This document shows positions 1 through 7,248 of a stretch of 64,000 nucleotides of DNA, in pieces. Under the pieces are notes generated by a model that ran no database searches, was not told the origin of the DNA, and saw only the letters and a list, made by a program, of their open reading frames with translations. Location of the stretch: NCBI GenBank assembly GCA_041661665.1, contig JBAZTW010000006.1:1-64000 (forward strand), in the 5' to 3' direction. Numbering within the stretch: the first letter of the stretch is position 1; each line of letters begins with the position of its first letter. The translations under genes and the position numbers were made by a program. This DNA comes from GWC2-45-44 sp041661665. GTDB taxonomy: Bacteria > Planctomycetota > Phycisphaerae > Sedimentisphaerales > UBA12454.

Positions 1-1
1 C

Positions 2-1159
2 GCCGTATGCCATAGCGGCTTGAGGCCAGCTTACATCGCCGCCAATGGAAATGTTGTGCCTGTCGGCGAGTGTAAAGTTCAATTGACCTTCAAGATGATT
101 ATCATAACTGGTATATTTTTCTACCGTATTTTGCCAATGACTGCGCAGAAAGTTGCCATACCATTGTAAATAGCCCGTAGTCCCATTGTCGAATATATGG
201 TCTATTCGCATAAAAGCGCGAGTTAAACTTGTCATATCGTCCCTTTGGGGAAGATAACCGACAAGTTCCGAGGAGCCTGCTTCGAAGTTGGAATGCCCAA
301 CGCCAAATGACAACTTTGTCTCCTCGGAAACCTGATATTCAGCTTCTGAATCAAAACGCCAGCTTCGCATAAAATCATTAGCGGCAAAACTATCGGGAAA
401 CCCCATCAGACCATTCAGGCTGGGCTGACCTGATCTATACTTTCCCGCACCGGCCTGGTCGGAGTCCTTGAGATCTTCGTACCCGGCGGAAACTCGCCAG
501 CTCCACGCGTCTTTTTTTTCTGCCATGCGAAGATGCGTATAGGAGTCGCCGAATTGGCTGATAGTGGTTGAAGCAAACCCGCCAAGAACATCTTTTGGCT
601 TTTTGGTTATAATATTGATTACGCCGGTAGCTGCGTTAGCGCCCCATGAGGCACCGCTGGGACCGTGGACAACTTCTATGCGTTCGATATCCTCAATAAG
701 AACTGGCAGAGCCGCCCAATCAGGCGAACCAAAAACTGAATCATTGGCATAACGGCCATTAACAAGTACAAGTGTACGGTCGGATGTTCGACTGAACAAG
801 CCGCGAACTCCTACGCCATAACGCCTGCGGTCGAACTTTCTTACATCCACGCCTGGGGTGAATTGCAGAATTTCAGGGATGGATGTGAGGCCGCTATAAT
901 GAATATCCTCTGCGGTAATTACGCTTACAAAGGCGGAGGACTGTCCCATTTTTTGCGGCTGACGGGATGCAGATGTAATAACCGGCACTTCCATCAATTC
1001 CTCGAGGGACATTTTGAATAGGTCTTCTTTATTGTTTGGGTCTTTGTTGTTGGGGTCTTTGCCTCCCGCAATCGCCTGCGAACTAATGCAGGAAATCAGA
1101 CATAATAATATAAGTGAAAATACCCAAAACCTCTTTGATTGCTTTTTCCCTATATTCAT
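2..1159 (-). CDS. TonB-dependent outer-membrane receptor, C-terminus beyond window edge
   Basis: Outer-membrane gated channel that imports a scarce ligand using TonB energy; the substrate cannot be told. The frame is open from an ATG at 1159 to the window edge (386 codons), so most of the beta-barrel is missing. Residues about 1-35 form a signal peptide (hydrophobic FSLILLCLISC core) followed by an Asn/Asp/Lys-rich linker that repeats KDPNN. The plug follows: SLEELMEVPV, then VTSASR-like and SVITAEDI segments, LQFTPGVDVRKF, GVRG, VLVNGRY, IERIEVVHGPSGASWGANAATGV and INIITKKP, all typical of the family. Barrel strands begin after that. It lies 340 bases downstream of a same-strand histidine kinase, which might regulate it; that link is inference. 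Confidence 0.9.
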   Translation of the reverse strand, partial: MNIGKKQSKRFWVFSLILLCLISCISSQAIAGGKDPNNKDPNNKEDLFKMSLEELMEVPVITSASRQPQKMGQSSAFVSVITAEDIHYSGLTSIPEILQFTPGVDVRKFDRRRYGVGVRGLFSRTSDRTLVLVNGRYANDSVFGSPDWAALPVLIEDIERIEVVHGPSGASWGANAATGVINIITKKPKDVLGGFASTTISQFGDSYTHLRMAEKKDAWSWRVSAGYEDLKDSDQAGAGKYRSGQPSLNGLMGFPDSFAANDFMRSWRFDSEAEYQVSEETKLSFGVGHSNFEAGSSELVGYLPQRDDMTSLTRAFMRIDHIFDNGTTGYLQWYGNFLRSHWQNTVEKYTSYDNHLEGQLNFTLADRHNISIGGDVSWPQAAMAYG

Positions 1160-1499
1160 AACTTATCATCCCTTAACAGTTATTTCACATACTAAACTTG
1201 CATATACGACCGCTTGATGGCCTTCTCAATAAAATAGGCAACTGTCATTCATTTAGCTGCTGCCCGCAAATACAATTACGCACTGTCCCATATTTCGACA
1301 GGTCGGAGTTATTACTTTACACTATGTTTGAGAATTCCCAACCTGTCTCAACCTGAATTTTCCGCGTTTTTGCTGTGAAATATCGCTATTTTTAGGACTA
1401 TCTGTATCACAGGCGCATTTATTATCGGACATCTGGGGATATGGAGGATGAGCAGATTTTTTTACAAAAAACTCCTCGGCAAAAACTTTTAATTCACCT
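1160..1499. other. Intergenic region between histidine kinase and TonB receptor
   Basis: About 340 bases without a credible gene. Apart from the candidate promoter at 1201-1229 I see no terminator, tRNA or recognisable riboswitch. Short frames on either strand overlap the kinase or lack family features. Confidence 0.5.
1201..1229 (-). promoter_or_regulatory. Candidate sigma-70-type promoter for the TonB receptor
   Basis: Read on the minus strand: TTGAGA (1229-1224), a 17-base spacer, then TATATG (1206-1201), about 40 bases before the receptor ATG. Each box has mismatches to consensus. Confidence 0.35.
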
Positions 1500-4400
1500 C
1501 TATCGCATTGCCCTTTTTTGCAATCTGCCGGTGTGCGATGCCAAAACCGGTTCCGCTGTTGATTTGGCTGATTTTGACAACGGCAGCGTGAACCAGAATG
1601 TCGAGCCTTTGCCGAGCTGGGATTCAACGCCGATTTGGCCGCCGTAGCGTTCGACAATTTTTTTGCAGATGGGAAGGCCGGTGCCTATACCGTCGTATTC
1701 GCTTCTCAAGTGCAGTCTCTTGAACATAGCGAATATCGCCTGATGGAACTCCGGCTTAATGCCTATGCCGTTATCTGTAATTTCAATTTTAACCATTTGG
1801 TTCGCGGCGGGTTTGCTGGTTATTGTTATGTGAGGCGAATTTCCTTTGGCCTGATATTTTATGCCGTTGATAATTAAATGATGCAGCAATTGACGCATAA
1901 ATAAATTATCCGCTTCAACCGCAGGGAGCGGTTTGGGAATATCAATTATGGCGCCGCTATTTGCGATAGCCTCTGCCAGTTCTGTATGTTTCAACCTGTC
2001 AATCAAACTGTCTAATTTTACCGTTCCGAGAGACAAATGCTTTGTAATAACCGCTAAATAGGCGAGCAGGCCTTCGACCATTTGGGTCATACGCTCGGCG
2101 CCTTCATTCATAAAAGATAAATTTTCCGCATCGTCCTCGGCAATTGTGCCACTCAATGATTTTTGCAGCATACTCCCGAAAGTGGATATTTTTCGCGCAG
2201 GCTCTTTCAAATCGTGCGATGCTATATAGACAAAGTTCTTGAGTTCCTGATTTGTCTCTTCAAGCTTTCTTACTGTCCCCTCAAGCTCCCGGTTAAGCTC
2301 TTTCATATTCTCTTCCGCCTGCTTGCGTTCGGTGATGTCCCAGATAATGCCGTTAATCCTTTGAGGATTACCTTTATCATCACGCTGCAGCTTGCCTCGA
2401 GCGGAGATATGATGAATGCTCCCGTCAGGCCAGACAACGCGGTATTCCGGTTCGTATGATGCCCCTCCGTAAATTGTACGGCTCAAAGCTGATTTGATCT
2501 TTTCACGGTCATCGGGATGTAGCGCAGCAAAAAACTCTTCTTCTAATCCGCCAAACATCGCAGGATTAATCCCCAGAAGAGAGCATGTCTGGTCGTCAAA
2601 AACACGTCTGTTTTCTGAGATATTATATTGCCACACGCCCATTTGGGATGACTGCAGTGACAATTCGAGTTTTGTCTTGATAAAAATCAGCGATTCTTCC
2701 GCCTGTTTGCGAGCGGTTATATCACGGACAACCGCCTGAAGAACAGGTTTGCCGTCCAGTTCCATCGCGTTAAGCAGCACCTCGGCGGGGAACTCTCTGC
2801 CCGTATCGGCACGCTTGTGCACCCACTCGAATTGGTTAGTGCCCTTTTTCATTGCTATGGCGATTTGCTGGTTAGCCAGCGCCATAGAATCGGTGCCGCA
2901 AGGCTGCATTGCCGGCGACAAATCAGCGGGATGTTTCGAGCAGAATTCTTTTTTATCAGAACAGCCGAAAATCGTCAGGGTAGCCTTGTTGCAGTCGAAA
3001 AAGCCTTTCTCGTTTAACAGCATCACCGCGTCGCTTGTAGTATCGTAGAGTGTGTGGAACTTTGTCTCAGAGTGGCGAAGCGCATTATCCGCAACCACTT
3101 GTTGAACGATAAAAGCCGCGGTACTGCTGAGTCCGTCTAACATTGCGTCTTCTGCAGGCAGAATAGGGTGTTTCGCAAACAATGCCAAAACTCCTAATGT
3201 TTCTCCGCCGGGAATTTTTAGCTGGTATCCCGCAAACGACTTAAGTCCCAATTCGCGTGCCCACTGATTATTGTGAACTCGCGGGTCGTTCTGCACGTCG
3301 TTTGTGAGAAATTTATGTTCTTCGCCCGATGCGACGAGGCCGATTTTATAACAGCCGAATGGAACGCGGCGATGAACTCTGCCGTCTATACTCGTGTATC
3401 GGCCGGAACTGGCCAGCAGATGCAGGCACCTATCGTGATTATGGCATATATGCGTTCCTTCTTTCGCTTCGCCATGAACACAGTCCTGACATATATCGCC
3501 GGGGCGTATCAGCCAGATTCGACAAAAATCGGCGTCAAAAATTCTCACAATGCTGTCTGTTAATATTTTGAGCTTATCCTCAAGGGGCGCTTGTACAAGA
3601 AGTGACTGTTGGATAATGTTAACGCCCTGCTGCCATTGCAGCATTTTCTTTATTTTCTCTTCCGTCTCTTTGCGTTCGGTAATATCGGTGAAAAAACCCA
3701 ACATACATTTGCGCCCGTCTATAACTATGCCGGACGTGCCGATAGAGACATCAAATATCGTGCCGTCTTTACGCAGACACAGAAGTTCTGTGATTTTTTT
3801 TTCTCCACGCGCCTGAGCCTCAAACTCGGCATATACATAGTCTAAGGCCTCTTTGGGATGAATATTCTCCACGCCTAAACGCATTAACTCTTCTTCTGTG
3901 TATCCCAACATCCTGCATATAGCCGGATTACAATATAGGAATTGCTTCTTTTGCACATCGGCCACGAGTATTCCCTCTACCGCCGTGGAAAACAGTGTCT
4001 TATATTTTGATTCAGACTCCAGCAGCGTTATCTCGGTTTGTTTGCGTTTGGCATCCAGCCTGTTCAGATAAACAGAGAGTATATATACGAATAAACTTAT
4101 TATAATCATATTGGAGATTGCTACGAACGTCTCTCCAAATTCATTAGTAAGCAATGCTTTGTTCTCTCCGTGAAGGTTGATATAGCCTATTACCAGCGGA
4201 ATAATAACAACAACGGGCAGCATTCTCCGGAGCATCAGGCCGCCATAGTTATCGCTGCTGATAGTCTTCATCAATCCCCGTTCCGGTCTGACATAGAGAC
4301 ACCCGATACAGGACATCAGGGACAATACGCTGGTATGTAGAGCCATAGCGGTATTGAATTTATGACCAATATAGAGTGGGGTTGCGCCATACAAATATCC

Positions 4401-4907
4401 CACAAATGATAAAAGAGAGATGATGCCGGTCGGTATAACCAATAACTGAGCCGGCCAGGAAAAAAGTGCGGCTTCAAATCCTACCATAAATAATGCGATG
4501 CCTATTAGCACAAAAATAATAGAAGTATTGAATGCCATCTTTCCCGGAGAACTGGTTAAGATAACCGTTGCCGACTCTTTAAATAAAAGCTGGTCAATGC
4601 CGAAATTCCTTCCAAGCATATACTCCCAAAAAACCAGAAACCCTATCGCAAAAACAACAAAAGCGCAAAAACGGGCAATTCCGCGAGCTGCCCGATTGCC
4701 CTGCCGCCTTGTCTGTAACAACCACAGCGATAAGCCGATAAAAATAAAACCTATCGCCGTATTTGCTTTCATCGCGACAAAGTTAGGCGAAATGCTTTTT
4801 AAAACTGGGATATCGAGAACCCAGCCGACCAACGCAACCAAGCCGCCCAGAAATATACAAACGCTCAATACTTCTGAAATCCTTTTAAATAATTGAGTTT
4901 TTTTCAT
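1500..4907 (-). CDS. Membrane-bound hybrid-sensing histidine kinase (7TM-like input, PAS, GAF, PAS, PAS, HisKA, HATPase)
   Basis: Sensor kinase of 1135 aa. Roughly residues 10-290 hold about eight hydrophobic segments. A PAS domain (about 300-415), a GAF domain (about 425-605), two more PAS domains (about 610-860), a coiled linker, a HisKA helix with the phospho-acceptor in SHDLKEP and a HATPase_c domain follow. The latter shows an N-box-like INGIKYQ, DNGIGI and GTGLPICKKIVERYGG. The GAF domain carries a Cys/His-rich insertion (CQDC, CHNHDRC, then FGCYKIG) known from a subset of GAF kinases. No receiver domain or response regulator is adjacent, so its partner is unknown. The start has AAGG a few bases upstream. 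SHDLKEP kinases are often phytochrome-like, but the chromophore-binding part is absent here. Confidence 0.92.
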   Translation of the reverse strand: MKKTQLFKRISEVLSVCIFLGGLVALVGWVLDIPVLKSISPNFVAMKANTAIGFIFIGLSLWLLQTRRQGNRAARGIARFCAFVVFAIGFLVFWEYMLGRNFGIDQLLFKESATVILTSSPGKMAFNTSIIFVLIGIALFMVGFEAALFSWPAQLLVIPTGIISLLSFVGYLYGATPLYIGHKFNTAMALHTSVLSLMSCIGCLYVRPERGLMKTISSDNYGGLMLRRMLPVVVIIPLVIGYINLHGENKALLTNEFGETFVAISNMIIISLFVYILSVYLNRLDAKRKQTEITLLESESKYKTLFSTAVEGILVADVQKKQFLYCNPAICRMLGYTEEELMRLGVENIHPKEALDYVYAEFEAQARGEKKITELLCLRKDGTIFDVSIGTSGIVIDGRKCMLGFFTDITERKETEEKIKKMLQWQQGVNIIQQSLLVQAPLEDKLKILTDSIVRIFDADFCRIWLIRPGDICQDCVHGEAKEGTHICHNHDRCLHLLASSGRYTSIDGRVHRRVPFGCYKIGLVASGEEHKFLTNDVQNDPRVHNNQWARELGLKSFAGYQLKIPGGETLGVLALFAKHPILPAEDAMLDGLSSTAAFIVQQVVADNALRHSETKFHTLYDTTSDAVMLLNEKGFFDCNKATLTIFGCSDKKEFCSKHPADLSPAMQPCGTDSMALANQQIAIAMKKGTNQFEWVHKRADTGREFPAEVLLNAMELDGKPVLQAVVRDITARKQAEESLIFIKTKLELSLQSSQMGVWQYNISENRRVFDDQTCSLLGINPAMFGGLEEEFFAALHPDDREKIKSALSRTIYGGASYEPEYRVVWPDGSIHHISARGKLQRDDKGNPQRINGIIWDITERKQAEENMKELNRELEGTVRKLEETNQELKNFVYIASHDLKEPARKISTFGSMLQKSLSGTIAEDDAENLSFMNEGAERMTQMVEGLLAYLAVITKHLSLGTVKLDSLIDRLKHTELAEAIANSGAIIDIPKPLPAVEADNLFMRQLLHHLIINGIKYQAKGNSPHITITSKPAANQMVKIEITDNGIGIKPEFHQAIFAMFKRLHLRSEYDGIGTGLPICKKIVERYGGQIGVESQLGKGSTFWFTLPLSKSAKSTAEPVLASHTGRLQKRAMR

Positions 4908-5091
4908 GCCTTAGCCTTAAAATAAACAATTGCCGCAAACACAAAAACGCAATCAGTTATGTCCTATCTCGGTTTTTTTAGGCTTTAACCAAACAGACAA
5001 CGGCAAATACCCTGTTTTTGTCAGAAATACCTGTTTTTTTCTAATAAATCATTCCTCGGAAATCACTTATGGGACGTTCACAAACACCAGC

Positions 5092-5115
5092 CGGCATCTT
5101 TTTTCACAGATGCCG
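5092..5115. other. Perfect 8-bp hairpin in the leader of the radical SAM gene
   Basis: Arms CGGCATCT (5092-5099) and AGATGCCG (5108-5115) around an 8-base T-rich loop, ending 36 bases before the chosen start codon. A palindrome here argues that the open frame upstream of 5152 is leader, not coding. No T-run follows on the plus strand, so it is not an obvious terminator. Confidence 0.55.
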
Positions 5116-5151
5116 CTTGCCAAAATAAATTTCCGGTTTATATTTAAGGCT

Positions 5152-6285
5152 ATGTTCACCGCCTCAAAACCTGACACTTTTGAAAAGCTCCAGATACTAA
5201 GCAAAGACTCGCAATATGACCTGGCTTGCGCCTGCGGCAGCGACAAATCCGAACATCGAACACAGGGCAGCAAAGGCAAATGGATATATCCCGTTACCCT
5301 GCCCGGCGGCGGAGTTTCAAATCTGTTTAAAATCCTCATTTCAAATCACTGTTCAAGCGACTGCAAATACTGCCCGCTCAATAATAATTCCGATACCCAA
5401 AGATGCCAGCTTGACAATAACGAGCTTATAAATGCCTTTTTGGACTATTATAGACGGGGCGAGGTTTTTGGAATTTTCCTCTCCAGCGGCGTAATCGGCA
5501 ATGCGGACAGAACGATGGAAAAACTCACCGCCTGCGCGGAAATACTCAGAAATAAACACAACTTCAAAGGCTATATACACTTAAAAATTATTCCCGGCTC
5601 AAGCCCCGCAGCCATTGAAAAAGCAATCAGCCTTTCAAACGCAGTCTCGCTGAATATCGAAACGCCCGGCAAAGAATTTCTCGAAAAATTGTCTATAAAA
5701 AAAGACTTCCTCAAAGATATTGTCGAGCCGATGAAACTTATCAGCAAATTGACCGCTGAAAGCCAAAAAAGGGTCAAACAAACCACCCAGTTTATCGTCG
5801 GCGCAGCCGGCGAATCCGACCGCCAGATTGTAAATTACACACAGGCCTTATATGAAAGACTCAATATGGGCAGGGTTTATTTTTCCGCTTATCAGCCGCC
5901 CGTGCAGAATAATCCGCAATCTTTTATCCGCGAACACCGACTTTATCAGGTGGATTTTTTATTCCGCAAATACGGATTCAACTCATCAGATATATTTTAC
6001 GATAATGATGGTCGCCTATCTATCGATACCGACCCGAAAGAACTCTGGGCAAAGAACCATCCTGAAGCATTTCCTGTAAACATAAACACAGCAACAAGAT
6101 ACAATCTTTTACGAGTGCCCGGCCTTGGCCATATTACAGTCGAAAAAATTTTGCAGATGCGAAAATCAGCAAAATTAACCTCGATTGACGATATTGGTAA
6201 AGTAGATGTAAGGCTCAAAAAGGCGGACAAATATCTTGAATTTGCCGGCGCCGCAAAAAATAAGATGTATTTGTTCAATTTTTAA
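5152..6285 (+). CDS. Radical SAM protein of the putative DNA modification/repair family
   Basis: Predicted 377-aa 4Fe-4S radical SAM protein. The cluster motif C-x3-C-x2-C is seen as CSSDCKYC at about residue 65, within the family context LPGGGVSNLFKILISNHC. The C-terminus has a helix-hairpin-helix-like DNA-binding stretch (VNINTATRYNLLRVPGLG, then KILQMRK). This arrangement matches the family usually paired with a uracil-DNA-glycosylase-like protein; no such partner is visible here. The frame is open from 4930, but the family begins near FEKLQILS, AAGG precedes the ATG at 5152, and a hairpin lies just upstream, so I choose 5152. The reaction is unknown. It is divergent from the upstream kinase and followed by rpsU. 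Confidence 0.85.
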   Translation: MFTASKPDTFEKLQILSKDSQYDLACACGSDKSEHRTQGSKGKWIYPVTLPGGGVSNLFKILISNHCSSDCKYCPLNNNSDTQRCQLDNNELINAFLDYYRRGEVFGIFLSSGVIGNADRTMEKLTACAEILRNKHNFKGYIHLKIIPGSSPAAIEKAISLSNAVSLNIETPGKEFLEKLSIKKDFLKDIVEPMKLISKLTAESQKRVKQTTQFIVGAAGESDRQIVNYTQALYERLNMGRVYFSAYQPPVQNNPQSFIREHRLYQVDFLFRKYGFNSSDIFYDNDGRLSIDTDPKELWAKNHPEAFPVNINTATRYNLLRVPGLGHITVEKILQMRKSAKLTSIDDIGKVDVRLKKADKYLEFAGAAKNKMYLFNF

Positions 6286-6286
6286 C

Positions 6287-6314
6287 TTGAAATTTGCCCG
6301 CAAATCCCTATCAT
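6287..6314 (+). promoter_or_regulatory. Promoter for rpsU
   Basis: TTGAAA (6287-6292), a 16-base spacer, TATCAT (6309-6314), starting right after the stop codon of the preceding gene and about 60 bases before the rpsU start. Confidence 0.55.
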
Positions 6315-6372
6315 TTGGGCTTTCGTCCCCTGTGGATAGTAGAAATTTTTGTCTGGAAAGGTGTTGATATCA

Positions 6373-6561
6373 ATGATTAAGGTTAAAGCTCGCCTTGGCG
6401 AGTCGGTTGAACAAATGGTTAAGCGTTTCAAGAAGATGTGCGAAAAAGAAGGTCTAATTCGTGATATGAAGCGCGTAAGTTATTATGAGAAGCCTTCCGA
6501 GAAGAACCGCAGAAGAAGACGCAAAGCCGCACGTTCTGTGCAGTTATCCACTCGATACTAA
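6373..6561 (+). CDS. rpsU: Small ribosomal subunit protein bS21
   Basis: 62-aa basic protein of the 30S subunit near the 3' end of 16S rRNA, acting in initiation. MIKVKARLGESVEQMVKRF and a C-terminus rich in Arg/Lys (RRRRRKAARS) match bS21, whose usual length is 58-71 aa. I choose ATG 6373 because the family starts MxKVxxR and GGAAAGG lies about 11 bases upstream; an upstream in-frame start at 6349 would add eight atypical residues. It has its own promoter and a strong terminator, so it is probably monocistronic. Confidence 0.95.
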   Translation: MIKVKARLGESVEQMVKRFKKMCEKEGLIRDMKRVSYYEKPSEKNRRRRRKAARSVQLSTRY

Positions 6562-6593
6562 AGCTCTGCGATATTTGATTTTTGGATTATTAC

Positions 6594-6624
6594 AAGCCGG
6601 ATGCGAAAGCGTCCGGCTTTTTTT
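6594..6624 (+). terminator. Intrinsic terminator of rpsU
   Basis: Stem AAGCCGGA (6594-6601) with TCCGGCTT (6612-6619), extended inside by GC/GC around a GAAA tetraloop, and followed by a run of T to 6624. Confidence 0.9.
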
Positions 6625-6689
6625 ATGTGCGTAAATCCTTTATTTGCGTATCGACAGGCAACGTAAAATAAAGAGTTATGATGGTTTTT

Positions 6690-6716
6690 CCCTTCGACAA
6701 GCCCAGGGCAGGCAGA
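6690..6716 (+). repeat. Dispersed repeat of the CTTCGACAAGCTCAGG type
   Basis: Reads ccttcgacaagcccagggca and then ggcaga. Near-identical copies occur at 18956-18983 and, inverted, at 52699-52722. It lies in the 163-base gap between rpsU and the DUF151 gene, which otherwise holds low-complexity gactactgattattggc-like sequence. Confidence 0.7.
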
Positions 6717-6787
6717 GGCCGCAGAGATTTCTGACTACTGATTATTGGCTATTTACTAATGTTTTTGCCACTGATTTACACTGTTGT

Positions 6788-7174
6788 TTAATTTCCCAAA
6801 ACGTGTTCGGCTGCGAACAGGGGCACATCGGTAGCGATTCCAACTGCGATAGCATCTGATGGTCTTGCGTCAACCGTGATTTTCCTGTCGTTTATGCTTA
6901 TATGAATTGTCGCGTAATAGGTGTGATTTTTCATATCGCTGATTACGACTTTATCTATTTTTGCGCCGAGCGAGCCGATGATATTGCCCAGTAAATCGTG
7001 CGTTAAAGGTCGAAGCGGCATTTTGCCCTTGAGCCTGCGGTCGATGGCCATAATTTCAACTATGCCGATGACAATGGGCAGAGTTCGACTGCCGTGCTTT
7101 TCCTTCAGGACGATTACCTGCTGGTCGGAAGCCTCATCAATTACTATCCGCGATAATTCTACTTCTATTTCCAT
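6788..7174 (-). CDS. Bifunctional nuclease-domain (DUF151) protein
   Basis: 128-aa cytosolic protein of the DUF151/BFN family. Family hallmarks are MEIEVELSRIVIDEASDQQV, a beta-rich core with LPIVIGIVEIMAI, RPLTHDLL, and ARPSDAIAVGIATDVPLFAAEHVL at the C-terminus. Homologues have been reported with DNase and RNase activity, and some act in stress responses; the role here is not shown. The length is normal for a single-domain member. A degraded copy of the last 16 or so codons is at 15386-15442, showing that this gene family was duplicated or mobilised locally. It lies upstream of valS on the same strand's far side and is probably transcribed separately. Confidence 0.9.
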   Translation of the reverse strand: MEIEVELSRIVIDEASDQQVIVLKEKHGSRTLPIVIGIVEIMAIDRRLKGKMPLRPLTHDLLGNIIGSLGAKIDKVVISDMKNHTYYATIHISINDRKITVDARPSDAIAVGIATDVPLFAAEHVLGN

Positions 7175-7221
7175 AAAAACAGTTATCAGAAACTCAGTTA
7201 TCAGTTATCAGTAAAATAAAT

Positions 7222-7248
7222 TCGTGTTTATTTGTGTTCATTCGTGGC
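7222..7248 (+). repeat. Dispersed GTGTTTATTTGTGTTC..CGTGGC repeat
   Basis: Variant of the repeat family described at 45272-45282 and 20997-21020. It ends at the valS stop codon. The adjacent bases 7187-7217 hold tandem cagttatcag units. Confidence 0.5.
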
